Part shown: positions 22,968 through 32,783 of the stretch, piece after piece | Layout of the letters: the number at the start of each line of letters is the position of its first letter | Position numbering within the stretch: position 1 is the stretch's first letter | From: a bacterium | GTDB lineage: Bacteria > Bacillota > Sulfobacillia > UBA995 | Direction: 5' to 3' | Assembly: GCA_031082145.1 (NCBI GenBank) | Contig: JAVHLP010000013.1 | Coordinates: 1-53,041 of the forward strand | Length of the DNA stretch: 53,041 nt | The notes under the pieces: model-generated | Told to the model about the DNA's origin: nothing | What the model saw: the letters and a program-made list of their open reading frames with translations, nothing else | Databases searched by the model: none | Program-made: the position numbers and the translations under genes

Positions 22968-23453
22968 ATGGCAGCCAGACGGCTATACTTCGCGTACGGC
23001 GCCAACCTCTCGGAAGAAGCCATGCATGAGCGATGCCCGTCGCTTGCGGCCAGGAAGCTCGGGGCCGCGACGCTCCCCGACTACCGGCTGGAGTTCTGCC
23101 GGGACGACAACGGGTTCGGCATCGCCACCATCGCTCCGGCCAGGGGACGGCAGGTACTCGGGGGACTCTGGCGGATAAACCGAGCTTGCCTCGCGATCCT
23201 GAACATTTTTGAGGCTTACCCCCGCGTCTACACCCAGAAGTGGGTTCGAGTTCTGTACCGGGGGAAGACGGTGTCGGCGATGACCTACGTCCTGCGCGAC
23301 AGGCGCCCCGCCGGCGGGCCGGACCCCGACTACCTCAATACCATCCGGATGGGTTACCGTGACTTCGGGCTCGACGACTCGGACCTGGAGAGGGCAGTTC
23401 AGCGGAGCCGGCGGCAGGCCGCCCGCTTAAGACGCTGGAAGCTGGGACGATAG
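22968..23453 (+). CDS. Gamma-glutamylcyclotransferase-like protein
   Basis: A 161-residue protein of the GGCT/AIG2 fold. LYFAYGANLSEEAMHERC matches the family's YGSNL substrate loop; FEAYPRVYTQK carries the likely catalytic Glu; a basic tail RSRRQAARLRRWKLGR ends it. Family members cyclise gamma-glutamyl amines or act on related peptides. The ATG at 22968 follows GGGAGGTGTCGCC; the open frame upstream has no family content. It lies 99 bases after argH and converges on the carboxypeptidase gene. Substrate unknown; a bacterial role in gamma-glutamyl or antibiotic metabolism is possible. Confidence 0.82.
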   Translation: MAARRLYFAYGANLSEEAMHERCPSLAARKLGAATLPDYRLEFCRDDNGFGIATIAPARGRQVLGGLWRINRACLAILNIFEAYPRVYTQKWVRVLYRGKTVSAMTYVLRDRRPAGGPDPDYLNTIRMGYRDFGLDDSDLERAVQRSRRQAARLRRWKLGR

Positions 23454-23481
23454 GGCTGCTCGGGGACCGCCACCGGCAAGC

Positions 23482-24609
23482 TCACCCCACGCCCAGCCGG
23501 GCGAAAAACCAGATGAGGGGAAGCACAACGCCCCACCCGGCACCGAGGAGCGACCGGCCCGCTATGCGGTTAGTGGCCACCAGCCGGGCCTCATCCACCA
23601 CCTCTCCGCCGTGCAGTACCTGGGCCCGACCGAGAGCCTCGCCCGCCTGCACCGGAGCCCGCGCGCGCTCCGGGAGCCAGAGGATTACCTGCGGCGGTTC
23701 GGGGTCGCCCCGGGGGACCACGGCCCACAGATCCCGGTCCACCGTCAGATGAACCCGGTCTCTCTCGCCACCGGCGACCGGCAAGGTGGCGATGGCGGCG
23801 CCACTTTGCGCCATGACCAGCAGCGTGAAGGTCTCAAAGCCCCAGTCCAACAGGCGGGCCGCGTCGCCGTAACGGTCGCGCGCGTTGAGGAGCACCACCA
23901 GGAGGCGATGCTCGTCGCGAGTGGCCGAGGCGATCAGGCACCGGCCGGCCGCTGCGGTGGTCCCCGTCTTGACGCCGTCGGCCCCGGGGTAGCGCCACAA
24001 CAGCCTGTTGGTGTTGCGCAAGTGGCGCTCCCAATCCCCCTCCAGCTCTTCCACCTCGCTCTCGCCCATCGCCACCAGGCGTGCGAAGTAGGGATCGTTG
24101 AGGGCGTGCCTCGCCAGCAGGGCCAGGTCATAGGCGGTGGAGTAGTGCCCGGGCTGGGTCAAGCCGTGGGGGTTGGCAAACCGGGATGACGTCGCTCCCA
24201 GGTCGCGCGCCCGTCGGTTCATGAGGCGGGCGAACTCCTCCACCGATCCCGCCAGGTGTTCGGCTGCGGCCACGGCGGCATCGTTGGCGGAAGACAACAG
24301 GATGGCTTGAAGCAGTTCTTCCAGGGTAACCAGGTCGCCCGGTCGGACCCGCAGGGTGGATCCGGGCACTCGAGCCGCCCGGGAACTTATCTCAACCGCG
24401 TCGCCCAGCCGGCCGTACTCGAGAGTCAGAAGGGCGGTCAGCACCTTGGTGAGACTGGCCGGAGGGCGGACGCGGAAGGCTTCCTTGGCGAACAGGATGC
24501 GGCCGGTCTGCCAGTCCATGAGAACGGCGGAACTGGCGGTCAGCCGGGGTGGCCCGGCGAGTGCCACCAGCGCCAGAGCCCCGGCGACCCATCGGTTCGC
24601 ATGGCCCAT
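23482..24609 (-). CDS. D-alanyl-D-alanine carboxypeptidase (DacF/PBP5-type)
   Basis: A 375-residue serine-type carboxypeptidase of family S11. A signal peptide is present (WVAGALALVALAGPP). Active-site motifs: SLTK (Ser52, Lys55), SAN (107-109) and KTG (214-216). A C-terminal membrane segment (LLGAGWGVVLPLIWFFARLG) anchors it outside the membrane. It trims pentapeptide stems of peptidoglycan; similar genes in spore formers act in sporulation. ATG at 24609 with no clear ribosome-binding site but a possible promoter six bases upstream. Converges on the gamma-glutamylcyclotransferase-like gene. Confidence 0.94.
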   Translation of the reverse strand: MGHANRWVAGALALVALAGPPRLTASSAVLMDWQTGRILFAKEAFRVRPPASLTKVLTALLTLEYGRLGDAVEISSRAARVPGSTLRVRPGDLVTLEELLQAILLSSANDAAVAAAEHLAGSVEEFARLMNRRARDLGATSSRFANPHGLTQPGHYSTAYDLALLARHALNDPYFARLVAMGESEVEELEGDWERHLRNTNRLLWRYPGADGVKTGTTAAAGRCLIASATRDEHRLLVVLLNARDRYGDAARLLDWGFETFTLLVMAQSGAAIATLPVAGGERDRVHLTVDRDLWAVVPRGDPEPPQVILWLPERARAPVQAGEALGRAQVLHGGEVVDEARLVATNRIAGRSLLGAGWGVVLPLIWFFARLGVG

Positions 24610-24614
24610 GCCAG

Positions 24615-24645
24615 ACTATACGAGAGGCCGGGCCGGCCTATTCAA
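24615..24645 (-). promoter_or_regulatory. Possible promoter giving a leaderless carboxypeptidase mRNA
   Basis: TTGAAT (24640-24645), 19-base spacer, TATAGT (24615-24620), with the ATG only five bases further on. If used, transcription would start at about the ATG. The -35 lies inside the end of the RodZ-like gene. Confidence 0.35.
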
Positions 24646-25411
24646 CGAGCGTGATGATGACCGTGCGGGGGCTGGTAGCCCGGTCCTGGAACAGCAAGCC
24701 GAGTTCCTCGCCGTTGATGCTCAGGAAGACACTTCCGGGCCGGCCGACGCGCATCGAGATCTCCCTGGAGGCCTGGAACACCTGTACCTTTCCGACCGGC
24801 AGGGTCTGCTCCATGACCCTGCGCCCGTCCACGGTTACACCCAGCCAGCAAGCGTCGGCCAGTTCCAGCGTGACCTGAAGGAACTCGCCGGTCACCCGGT
24901 AGCGAACCTCATCCTCCACGTCCTCACGGCTGATCGAGGGAGGCGCCGGGGAGGGCACCACCGGGGGCGGGGGCTCGGGCTGGACGGGTAGCACCGGCGT
25001 GACGTCCTCCTGCGGGGGTGGCGATTCCTCAGGGGCTCGTTCGTGCCGGGGCAGCACGCCGAAGTAATAAGTCATAGCCGCCACCAGCACCAGACAGCCG
25101 ACCAGGGCAGCCACCGGCCGGATAGGAGAACGGGCAGGGGCCGGCTTGCGAACAGGGGGAGCTTCTTCCGCCGGTGGCGCCTGCTCCTCCCGGTAGCGCC
25201 GGACCAGCTCCAGACCGTCCAGGCCCAGGTAGCCGGCGTAGGAGCGCAAGAAGCCCCTGGCATAGGCCTCGCCCGGGATCAGCCGGTAGTCGCCGTCCTC
25301 CAGGGCCTTCAGGTAGCGCTGGCGTATCTTGGTATCCACTTGGGCTTGCTCCAAGGAGATACCCTGGGCCTCCCGAGCCTCCCGCAAGAGGGTGCCGATA
25401 TCCTTGCTCAC
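24638..25411 (-). CDS. RodZ-like helix-turn-helix membrane protein
   Basis: A 257-residue cytoskeletal-type protein. The N-terminal helix-turn-helix of the Cro/HTH_25 type is LLREAREAQGISLEQAQVDT, then KIRQRYLKALEDGDY and AYARGFLRSYAGYLGL. A Pro-rich linker leads to one membrane segment (VAALVGCLVLVAAMTYYFGV), a second Pro-rich linker, and a C-terminal DUF4115-type beta domain (VTLELADACWLGVTVDGRRV). RodZ links MreB to cell shape; Bacillota copies (YmfM) lie just upstream of pgsA. Here pgsA is missing and asnS is upstream. GTG at 25411 after GGGGAGG. Confidence 0.9.
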   Translation of the reverse strand: MSKDIGTLLREAREAQGISLEQAQVDTKIRQRYLKALEDGDYRLIPGEAYARGFLRSYAGYLGLDGLELVRRYREEQAPPAEEAPPVRKPAPARSPIRPVAALVGCLVLVAAMTYYFGVLPRHERAPEESPPPQEDVTPVLPVQPEPPPPVVPSPAPPSISREDVEDEVRYRVTGEFLQVTLELADACWLGVTVDGRRVMEQTLPVGKVQVFQASREISMRVGRPGSVFLSINGEELGLLFQDRATSPRTVIITLVE

Positions 25412-25468
25412 GGTCTGCCTCCCCGAAGCCTGGTTCGATCGTAGTTCGACTAGCTTCTCGGATTCCCT

Positions 25469-26764
25469 CTAGGGATATATGCGATTGAGCAGGCGCGGGA
25501 ACGGGATCGCCTCCCGGATATGCTCCAGCCCGCAGAGCCAGGCCACGACGCGCTCGATCCCCAACCCAAACCCGGAATGAGGAACCGAGCCGTACCGGCG
25601 AAGATCCAGGTACCAGCGGAAGGCCTCTTCGGGTAAGCCATGCTCCCGGATCCGCCGCCGGAGAGTCTCATGATCGGCCAGGCGTTCTCCCCCGCCGATG
25701 ATCTCGCCATAGCCTTCCGGGGCCAGCAGGTCCGCCCCCAGCACAACGTCCGGCCGCTCGGGATCGGGCTTCATGTAGAAGGCCTTCACCTTCGCGGGGA
25801 ATCGGTGGACGAAGACCGGCCGGTCGAAGTGGCCGGCGACGGCCACCTCGTGAGGGGCACCGAAATCCTCGCCCCAGGCCAGGGGCTCGACCGGCTCCAG
25901 CAGGCGCAGCGCTTCGTCATAGCTGACCCGGGGGAAAGGAGGTCTCACACCCTCCAGCGGGGCGGTGTCCCGCTCCAGGCGTTCCAGCTCCGCGCGACGC
26001 TTGGCCAGCACCCGTTCCACGATGTGGACGATCATGGCCTCCTGCAGGGTCAGGTTACCCTCGAAGTCGAGGTAGGCTGCCTCCGGCTCCACCATCCAGA
26101 ACTCCATCAGATGCCGGCGGGTCCGCGACTTCTCCGCCCGGAAGGTGGGGCCGAAGCAGTAGACGCGGCCAAAGGCCATGGCGGCCGCCTCGTTATAGAG
26201 TTGCCCGCTCTGAGCGAGGTAAGCGGTGGTGTCGAAGTAGCCGGTCTCAAATAGGGTGGTAGTCCCCTCGCAGGCGGCAGGCGTCAGGATGGGGGTGTCC
26301 ACCAAGAGGAAGCCCTGGCCGTCGAGAAAATCGCGGCAGGCGGCGATGACCTCCGCCCGGACCCGGATGATGGCGTGCTGGCGAGGCGTCCGCAGCCACA
26401 GGTGCCGGTGATCCAGCAAGAAATCGGCCCCGTGCTCCTTGAGCGAGATCGGGTACTCCTCCGCCGCCTGCAGGGCTTCGAGGCCGGTGAGGCTGAGCTC
26501 GTAACCTCCAGGAGATCTCGGATCGGCCCTGACCACCCCCCGGGCCAGGATGGATGACTCCTGACCAAGGGATCGGCAGAGCTCGAAAACCTCCGGGGGG
26601 AGGTCGGCTTCACTGGCCACCGCCTGCAAGAACCCGGTGCCGTCACGGATTATCAAGAACTGGAGCTTGCCGGCCTTCCTCCGGTTGTAGAGCCAACCTC
26701 GCAACTCAACGGAGGCCCCCACATGGCGCCCCACTTCCTCCACCGTCGCCGGCCGTGCGGTCAC
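25469..26764 (-). CDS. asnS: Asparaginyl-tRNA synthetase
   Basis: A 431-residue class IIb synthetase. The N-terminal OB fold is [20 protein letters not shown]; motif 2 is [20 protein letters not shown]; motif 3 is [15 protein letters not shown]. The length (about 430) and [18 protein letters not shown] point to AsnRS rather than AspRS. It charges tRNA-Asn with Asn. The GTG start overlaps the UPF0182 stop (GTGA), so the two are co-translated and no T-box leader is possible directly upstream. A paralogous non-discriminating AspRS-type role is less likely. Confidence 0.92.
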   Translation of the reverse strand: MTARPATVEEVGRHVGASVELRGWLYNRRKAGKLQFLIIRDGTGFLQAVASEADLPPEVFELCRSLGQESSILARGVVRADPRSPGGYELSLTGLEALQAAEEYPISLKEHGADFLLDHRHLWLRTPRQHAIIRVRAEVIAACRDFLDGQGFLLVDTPILTPAACEGTTTLFETGYFDTTAYLAQSGQLYNEAAAMAFGRVYCFGPTFRAEKSRTRRHLMEFWMVEPEAAYLDFEGNLTLQEAMIVHIVERVLAKRRAELERLERDTAPLEGVRPPFPRVSYDEALRLLEPVEPLAWGEDFGAPHEVAVAGHFDRPVFVHRFPAKVKAFYMKPDPERPDVVLGADLLAPEGYGEIIGGGERLADHETLRRRIREHGLPEEAFRWYLDLRRYGSVPHSGFGLGIERVVAWLCGLEHIREAIPFPRLLNRIYP

Positions 26765-29490
26765 TGCCGGGTCGCCTCCTCCAGGCGTTCCAGAGCGCGG
26801 CCCAACTCGTCAAGGGCCGCGCCGTAGGCCGTCCAGTCTCCCCGCCGTATGGCTTCCTGGGCCTGGCGCCAGAGCTCGCCGGCTCGCCGGGCCAGGCTCT
26901 CCACTCCCGTCGCGCCCTCTTCGTCGCCCCATGGCGGCAGTGGCTCGCTCACGGCAACCTCCAGGAACACCCGCCGCAGGGCGGCGTCGAGAGTCGGCTC
27001 CATAGCCAGCCGCTCGCCATAGCCGACGATGACGCGGCGGAACTCCGGCAGCCGGTTACCCTCGGCCTGCAGGTAAATGGGCTCCACGTACATGACCGTG
27101 TTCTCGATGGGGATGACCTGAATGGCCCCCCGGATGACCCGCGAGCCGGACTGCCCCCACAAGGTGAGCTGCTGGGAGATGTAAGCATCCTGGTCGATCC
27201 GGGCGTCGATCTGCATGGGACCGAAGATGAGCTGGTCCTTGGGCAGCGTGTAGACCAGGGCTTGCCCGTAATGCTCGCCGTCCGAGCGGCCGGTCATCCA
27301 CCCGATCATGTTGTCCTTGCGGGCCGGGGTGAACGGCAGGAGAAGGACGAACTCCTCCCGGGGCTGCCCGGGGAGCTTCATGACCAGGTAGTAAGGTTCC
27401 ATCTCCTGGCCGGTCCCGCCGGCGAAGGACGCCCGCTCGGGGTCGAAGAGCTGGCGTGGCCGCTGCCAGAGGTCTTCCTGGTTGTAGAAGACCATGGGAT
27501 CGGTCATGTGGTACTTGCCGTAGACGTCGGCCTGCCAGTTGAAGAGGTCCACCGGGTAGCGCACATGCCGCCTGAGATCGGCGGGCATGGCCTCCCGGGG
27601 CTGAAGTAGACCGGGGAACACCCGGGCGTAGGTGAGGGCGACCGGGTCGTCGTCAAACAGGTAGAAGCTCACCTCACCATGATAGGCGTCCACGGTGACC
27701 TTGACCGAGTTGCGAACGTAGTTGAAGCGTCCCCGGGGGTGGGGCTCCGAATATGGGAACAGCACGGAGGTTGTGTAGGCATCCTGGATGAAGAAGAGGC
27801 TGCCGTCGTCCCTGATGGCGAGGTAGGGATCGCGATCCAGGGTGAGAAAAGGCGCCAGCCGGTGGACCCGGTCCTGGATCTGACGGTAGATCATGATCCT
27901 GCTCTCGGAGTGAACGGTCCCGGTCAGGAGTAGCTGGTAACTGCGCTCGCGGACGGCAAAGGCCAGCCGGGCCAGAGGCAGGCCCAGGCGGACGCCTCCC
28001 CGGCCGTCATAGTGGTTCCAGGCATTGCCCGTCCCCAGGGGGTAGTCGAACTCGGCCTCGCGCGTGTTGACGACCACGTAGGGCGCCGGGGCCTCGCCGT
28101 AGTACATCTCCGGCCGGGTGACGGCGAGTTCGGGAAAGCCCGTGCGCGGCGGCACATCCCGCAGCCAGCGTTCAGGCAGGCCATCCTCGGTGACCTCGGC
28201 GGCCGGTGACACCACTGCTCCATAGCCGTGGGTGTACTTGAGGTGCATGTTCACCCAGGTCCGGGCCCCGGTCGGCAAGGCGGCATGGGAGAGTTCCCTG
28301 CCCGCGATCAGCACCTGCCGGAGCCGTCCGTCCACCAGGTAGCGGTCCACGTCAACGTCAAAGAAGCGGTAGTAGAGCCGGATCTCCTGCAACTGGCTGT
28401 AGGTCTGCCGGACCGGCCCCGAGTCCCACAACCGGATGTTGTCGATGGTGCCCCGGTTGCGCTCGAGCGCGTCAACGTCCAGCCGCCGGGCTTCATAGGG
28501 GAACTCCAGCTCCTCGATCCGATCCAGCCCGTAGGCATAACGGGTCAGAGCTATGTTGTGGGCGATGAACGGGCGTTCCCGGTTGATCTCGTCCGGCTCA
28601 ACCGCGAACTGCTGCACGAACGCGGGGTAGAGGCTACCCAGGACGAGCGAGGCCACCACCAGGATTCCCACTCCCCCCAAGGCCAGCCGGGGGCGCCGGA
28701 GGATCGCCGCCGCCAAAACGGCGGTGGCCACCAGCAAGGTAAGCCCGGTCATGATCCGGAACGCCGGCAACTGGGCGTGAATGTCGGTGTAGCTGGCGCC
28801 GAAGGTAACACCTCGCGGCGAGTAGAGTAACCGGTAGATGGCCAGGCGGTAACCCCAGGCCTTGAGACCCAGGAACAGGGCCAGCAGGGCGGACAGGTGA
28901 TAGCGGGCCCGGGCTGTGATGATGAGCCTCCCGGCCATCATCTCCACCGAGCGATTGAGCAGGTAGATCCCGAGGGCGCCCAGGGCCGACAGGACTACCG
29001 CCGACTGGATGAGGTAGTAGGCAAAGTGCTGAAAAGGCAGGACAAACAGGTAGAACCCGGCGTCCAGGCCGAACAGGGGATCGGGCACGCCGAAAGGCAC
29101 CCGGTGGATGAACTTGAGCACGGTAAGCCATTCCCGCGAGGCGAGCAGGCCGACCAGGAAAGCAAGAACTAGCGGCAAAGTCCAGAGCACCAGTACCGCT
29201 TGCCGCCGGGGCACCGGACCGACCATGGCCAGATCCAGGTAGTCGCCCAGCATGACCCGGGCCCGGCCCCAGGCCAGGCGCAGGTTGAGGATGAGGATGG
29301 CGGCCACGATCAGGCCCACCAGGATACCCAGGGCCACCCGGGTCCCAATCATGGTCACCAGCACACCCAGGTAGCCCTGCAGCGAGAACCACAGGTACTC
29401 AGTGTAGAAGTAGCTGCCATAGACCAACGTGGCCAGCAACAGCGCCAAGACCACCAGGCCGCAGCGGAAGATCCGGGGTCCCCGTCGCAT
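26761..29490 (-). CDS. UPF0182 family membrane protein
   Basis: A 909-residue protein of the uncharacterised UPF0182 family, found in Actinobacteria and some anaerobic Bacillota. The first 320 residues hold about seven membrane segments (for example [20 protein letters not shown] and [20 protein letters not shown]); a large extracytoplasmic part follows, with family motifs such as [20 protein letters not shown]. The tail (about 80 residues) is a helical, acidic region. ATG at 29490 ([11 protein letters not shown]) is preferred for family length; an upstream TTG at 29517 is possible. Overlaps asnS by four bases. Function unknown. Confidence 0.9.
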   Translation of the reverse strand: MRRGPRIFRCGLVVLALLLATLVYGSYFYTEYLWFSLQGYLGVLVTMIGTRVALGILVGLIVAAILILNLRLAWGRARVMLGDYLDLAMVGPVPRRQAVLVLWTLPLVLAFLVGLLASREWLTVLKFIHRVPFGVPDPLFGLDAGFYLFVLPFQHFAYYLIQSAVVLSALGALGIYLLNRSVEMMAGRLIITARARYHLSALLALFLGLKAWGYRLAIYRLLYSPRGVTFGASYTDIHAQLPAFRIMTGLTLLVATAVLAAAILRRPRLALGGVGILVVASLVLGSLYPAFVQQFAVEPDEINRERPFIAHNIALTRYAYGLDRIEELEFPYEARRLDVDALERNRGTIDNIRLWDSGPVRQTYSQLQEIRLYYRFFDVDVDRYLVDGRLRQVLIAGRELSHAALPTGARTWVNMHLKYTHGYGAVVSPAAEVTEDGLPERWLRDVPPRTGFPELAVTRPEMYYGEAPAPYVVVNTREAEFDYPLGTGNAWNHYDGRGGVRLGLPLARLAFAVRERSYQLLLTGTVHSESRIMIYRQIQDRVHRLAPFLTLDRDPYLAIRDDGSLFFIQDAYTTSVLFPYSEPHPRGRFNYVRNSVKVTVDAYHGEVSFYLFDDDPVALTYARVFPGLLQPREAMPADLRRHVRYPVDLFNWQADVYGKYHMTDPMVFYNQEDLWQRPRQLFDPERASFAGGTGQEMEPYYLVMKLPGQPREEFVLLLPFTPARKDNMIGWMTGRSDGEHYGQALVYTLPKDQLIFGPMQIDARIDQDAYISQQLTLWGQSGSRVIRGAIQVIPIENTVMYVEPIYLQAEGNRLPEFRRVIVGYGERLAMEPTLDAALRRVFLEVAVSEPLPPWGDEEGATGVESLARRAGELWRQAQEAIRRGDWTAYGAALDELGRALERLEEATRQ

Positions 29491-29683
29491 CGTCTTCAGC
29501 CGACCTCCCGTCGCCAACAGAACTCTCGACGGTTAGTCCTTTCACCGTCGCCGACCCGAATCCCTCCGCTCGCGAGGCCGTTTGGCCGCGCTGCGGGAGA
29601 GCTGACGGGGGTGCGGACAGAAGGAGCGGCGGAAGCGGGTCCACGTGGTGGGCCGCCAGAGGTGGCCCGGCTAGCCCGAGCCT

Positions 29684-30352
29684 TTAGCCGCCCCCGTTGT
29701 ACCGGCCCTGCTCTAGGCCCCTCCGCACGGTGAGAATGGCCGCCTGGGTGCGGTCTTCAACTCCGAGCTTGCGGAAGACACTGCTCAGGTGGTTGCGGAC
29801 CGTCTTCTCACTGATGAACAGGCGGGCGCCGATCTCCCGGTTGCGCAGTCCCTCGGCCACCAACTGGAGCACCTCCCGCTCCCGGGGAGTGAGTTGCCGC
29901 CAGCTGGAACCGCCTTCGGGCTGGCCGGCCTCGGTGGCTATACGCAAGGCGGCCCGCTGGGGGAGGGTGGCCTGACCCAGCCAAGCCGACCGGATAGCAT
30001 GGGCCAGCTCGGACGCCTCCACATCCTTGAGCACGTAGCCCACTGCCCCCGCCTTGAGCATCTCCAGCACCATCTCTTTCCCGGCGTGCATGGTCAAGAC
30101 CACTACTTTGACACCGGGAGACGTCTTGCGGATGCTCCGGACCGCCTCCGGCGCCGGCATGCCCCGCATGCTGATGTCCAGCAGGACCAGATCGGGCTGG
30201 AGTTCCCGGACCCGCGCCACCGTCTCGTCCCCGTCGGCCGCCTCACCCACCACTTCAAGATCGGGCTCCAGGCTCAGCAGCTGCCTCAGGCCCTGCCTGA
30301 CCAGTCGGTGATCATCGGCCAAGAGGATTCGCACCGGCTTGCCGGACACCAT
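29684..30352 (-). CDS. NarL/DegU-type response regulator
   Basis: A 222-residue regulator: receiver domain (RILLADDHRLVRQGLRQLLS, phospho-acceptor Asp59 in LVLLDISMRG, Lys in GYVLKD) and a LuxR-type helix-turn-helix (LTPREREVLQLVAEGLRNRE, then ISEKTVRNHLSSVFRKLGV). The ATG at 30352 follows GAGGAGGTGGCCGGG. A longer frame to 30532 contains shadow sequence from the kinase gene. It lies 17 bases after the DegS-like kinase gene, its evident partner. Confidence 0.95.
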   Translation of the reverse strand: MVSGKPVRILLADDHRLVRQGLRQLLSLEPDLEVVGEAADGDETVARVRELQPDLVLLDISMRGMPAPEAVRSIRKTSPGVKVVVLTMHAGKEMVLEMLKAGAVGYVLKDVEASELAHAIRSAWLGQATLPQRAALRIATEAGQPEGGSSWRQLTPREREVLQLVAEGLRNREIGARLFISEKTVRNHLSSVFRKLGVEDRTQAAILTVRRGLEQGRYNGGG

Positions 30353-30369
30353 CCCGGCCACCTCCTCGA

Positions 30370-31038
30370 CTATACCCGGATCCGGTTCCCGGGAAGGACC
30401 AGCTCGACCTGGGTTCCCCCACCGGTCCTGGCCTGGACCGTGAGCTCTCCTCCCAGCGCCGCCGCCCGCTCGCGCATTCCCAGGACACCGTACTTCTTGG
30501 CCTCCAAGAGCTCCTCGGTGGCCAGCCGGCACGTCAGCCCGCGGCCGTCATCCCTGACTCGGAGGCTGACTTGCTGGGCGCGGTAGGCCAGGGAGACCTC
30601 CACCGAGCGAGCGCCGGCGTGCTTGGCCACGTTGCTCAGTGCCTCCTGGAAGACGCGGAAGACGGCCAGTTCCTCCAGCGGCGAGAGCGGCCGCACCGGC
30701 CCGGAGACGGAGAAGCGAGCCTTGATGCCCGAGCGGTCGCCGAATCCCTCCCCATACCGCCGCATGGCCTCCGGCAGCCCGACTTCTCCCGGCAGAACCG
30801 GCCGGAGTTCGGCCAGCAAGCCCCGCCCTTCCTCGACAGCGGTGGCGATCGCTTCCCGCACGGCGACCAGTTCCTCCCCTGCCGACCGGGGATCCTCTCT
30901 CCACCGGCGCTCGCAGCGATCGACGGCCAGGGACAGGTTGACCAGGGCCTGCAACAGGCCGTCATGAAGGTCGCGGGCGAGGCGGCGCCGCTCCTCCTCC
31001 CGGCCCCGGAGCACTTGGCAATCCCGGTCTTGGAACAC
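30370..31038 (-). CDS. DegS-type cytoplasmic sensor histidine kinase
   Basis: A 222-residue kinase with HisKA_3 phospho-acceptor ARDLHDGLLQAL (His25) and an HATPase_c domain (FQEALSNVAKHAGARSVEVS, VRDDGRGL, GVLGMRERAAALGGELTVQA). It has no membrane segment and no visible sensor domain before the kinase core, only about 20 residues, so the signal must come from a partner protein or from a domain of the core. GTG at 31038 after GAGGGGGACGGGC. It forms an operon with the response regulator and diverges from the UbiA gene across a palindromic region. Confidence 0.93.
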   Translation of the reverse strand: MFQDRDCQVLRGREEERRRLARDLHDGLLQALVNLSLAVDRCERRWREDPRSAGEELVAVREAIATAVEEGRGLLAELRPVLPGEVGLPEAMRRYGEGFGDRSGIKARFSVSGPVRPLSPLEELAVFRVFQEALSNVAKHAGARSVEVSLAYRAQQVSLRVRDDGRGLTCRLATEELLEAKKYGVLGMRERAAALGGELTVQARTGGGTQVELVLPGNRIRV

Positions 31039-31052
31039 GCCCGTCCCCCTCA

Positions 31053-31088
31053 GACCCCACTTGAGCGGGGGTCAGTTACATAATATGT
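31053..31088. promoter_or_regulatory. Two palindromes between the kinase and UbiA genes
   Basis: GACCCC/GGGGTC (arms 31053-31058 and 31068-31073) is followed by the AT-rich perfect palindrome ACATAATATGT (31078-31088). Both lie between divergent starts and could be operators; the AT-rich one contains TATTAT/CATAAT, possible -10 elements, but no -35 is clear. Confidence 0.4.
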
Positions 31089-31136
31089 CGAGGGGCGACG
31101 AAGGCGCATGCCCGCCAACTGCAGGAGAAGACCGAG

Positions 31137-32078
31137 ATGGAGGAGAACGGCGCGTCCAAGGGGGCATCGGTCGTGGGGCAGGCCTGCATCTGGCTCCGGG
31201 GTATCCGGCCCCACTTCCTGCTCCTCACCGTGGTCTCGGTGGCCGTGGGGCTGGCGGTCGCCCTCAACCGCACCAGGACCGTCCACTGGCCCCATGCCCT
31301 GCTGGCCTTGACCGGTGGCCTGCTGGCCCACATCGCGGTCAACGTCCTGAACGATTATCATGACCACCGGAGCGGCCTCGACTTCCTGACCCGGCCAACC
31401 CCCTTCAGCGGGGGTAGCGGCACGCTCACGGGCGGGTTGATCGCCCCCCGCCGCTTCCTGGTCCTGGGGATGACCTGCGTGGGCCTGATCGTGCCCGTCG
31501 GCCTGTACTTCAGCTGGCGGCTAGGCCCGGCGGTGCTCCTCCCCGGTCTCGCCGGGATCCTGCTGGTCTGTTCCTACACCACCCGGCTAACCCGCCATCC
31601 CCTGCTGTGCCTGATCGCCCCCGGGCTCGGCTTCGGCCCCATCATGGTGCTGGGAGTCCACTATACCCAGACCGGAACCTGGACCGCTTCCGGCCTGGCC
31701 GCCTCGCTGGTCCCCGGCTTCCTGGTAAGCGGGCTCCTGCTCCTCAACCAGTTCCCCGATGTGGAGGCCGACGCCTGGGCTGGCCGCCGCCACTATGTCG
31801 TGGTGTGGGGACGCCGGCGCGCCGCCCGGATCTACGCCACCCTGCTCGGCGGCGCTTACCTCGCTCTGATCGCGGGAGTCCTCTGGGCCTGGCTGCCCTG
31901 GCCGGCCGGCCTGGGACTGGCCACCCTACCGCTCGCCTTCCCCACCGTAACGGCAGTTCTCCGCCTGGACGACCGCCCCCGGGATCTCTTGCCCCTGCTG
32001 AAGAACAACATCCTGCTAGTGCTGCTCACGCCACTCCTGGCGGCGGCCGGCATGGTGCTCGCCCACCTGGCCGGGTAG
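31137..32078 (+). CDS. UbiA-family prenyltransferase (MenA-like)
   Basis: A 313-residue membrane prenyltransferase. Both aspartate-rich motifs are present: NDYHDHRSGLD (72-82) and DVEADAWAGRR (about 208-218), which bind the Mg2+-diphosphate of the prenyl donor. About eight membrane segments. The pattern is closest to MenA (1,4-dihydroxy-2-naphthoate prenyltransferase), and a UbiE/MenG-like methyltransferase follows, which supports a quinone pathway. No other men genes are in the window. ATG at 31137 after AGGAGAAGACCGAG. Its end overlaps the convergent methyltransferase gene by 63 bases. Confidence 0.88.
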   Translation: MEENGASKGASVVGQACIWLRGIRPHFLLLTVVSVAVGLAVALNRTRTVHWPHALLALTGGLLAHIAVNVLNDYHDHRSGLDFLTRPTPFSGGSGTLTGGLIAPRRFLVLGMTCVGLIVPVGLYFSWRLGPAVLLPGLAGILLVCSYTTRLTRHPLLCLIAPGLGFGPIMVLGVHYTQTGTWTASGLAASLVPGFLVSGLLLLNQFPDVEADAWAGRRHYVVVWGRRRAARIYATLLGGAYLALIAGVLWAWLPWPAGLGLATLPLAFPTVTAVLRLDDRPRDLLPLLKNNILLVLLTPLLAAAGMVLAHLAG

Positions 32079-32783
32079 GCTGGCCCGGACCAGTTCCACC
32101 AGACCCCATGCCAGCCGGGCCCGATGCTCGACCACCCACCCGGCGCCTGCCAGCCAGCGGTCCTGGATGTAGGCCGGTGGGAAGAGCTGGCGGGAGAGGT
32201 CAAGCCACCGGTAAGGTTCACCTCCCAACAGGGGAGCCCAGTGCCTGAGATGGGCTCTGATGAACCTGTCCAGTAGCGGAGGCGGATGCTTGCCCAGTTC
32301 GAGGACTATCAGTCGCCCGCCGGCCCTGGTCACCCGGGCCGCCTCGGCCAACGCCGGTTGCGGCCGGGGGAGATTCCGGAGGACAAAAGACATGCAGACA
32401 CAGTCGAAGCAGCCGCCGGGGAAAGGCAAGGACTCAGCGTAACCCCTCGCGAAGCGGACCCGCCGGCCGGCCTTCTGACGGGCCCGGCTGATCATGGGTT
32501 CGGAGCAGTCCACGCCCCAGACCACGCTACCCGGTCCGGCGCGACCGGCTAGGCGGAGAGCGAGCTCGCCGGTACCCGTCCCGACGTCCAAGAGCCGCAG
32601 CTCTGCCCCGTCACAAGCCTGCCGCGCCGCCTCGTCGAGCCAGCGGCCATAGCGGCCAAGGGAGAGCAGCCAGTTGACCCGGTCGTAGGCACCGGCGATG
32701 GATGAGAATAGGGCTTCGATGACCAGGGTATCGGGGACCTGGCCCTTCACAGGGTCTCCATCGTGCCCGCACGGAAACTCCAT
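32016..32783 (-). CDS. UbiE/MenG-type methyltransferase
   Basis: A 255-residue class I SAM methyltransferase. ALFSSIAGAYDRVNWLLSLG is the UbiE N-terminal motif; the SAM-binding loop is LLDVGTGTGELALRLAGRAG; CVCMSFVLRNLP and RLIVLELGKHP follow. UbiE/MenG methylates demethylmenaquinone, a fitting partner of the convergent MenA-like enzyme. The last 30 residues, including the end that overlaps the prenyltransferase gene antisense, are not family-conserved. ATG at 32783 is preferred for spacing from AGGCGG; ATG 32786 and GTG 32789 are alternatives. Confidence 0.85.
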   Translation of the reverse strand: MEFPCGHDGDPVKGQVPDTLVIEALFSSIAGAYDRVNWLLSLGRYGRWLDEAARQACDGAELRLLDVGTGTGELALRLAGRAGPGSVVWGVDCSEPMISRARQKAGRRVRFARGYAESLPFPGGCFDCVCMSFVLRNLPRPQPALAEAARVTRAGGRLIVLELGKHPPPLLDRFIRAHLRHWAPLLGGEPYRWLDLSRQLFPPAYIQDRWLAGAGWVVEHRARLAWGLVELVRASLPGQVGEHHAGRRQEWREQH

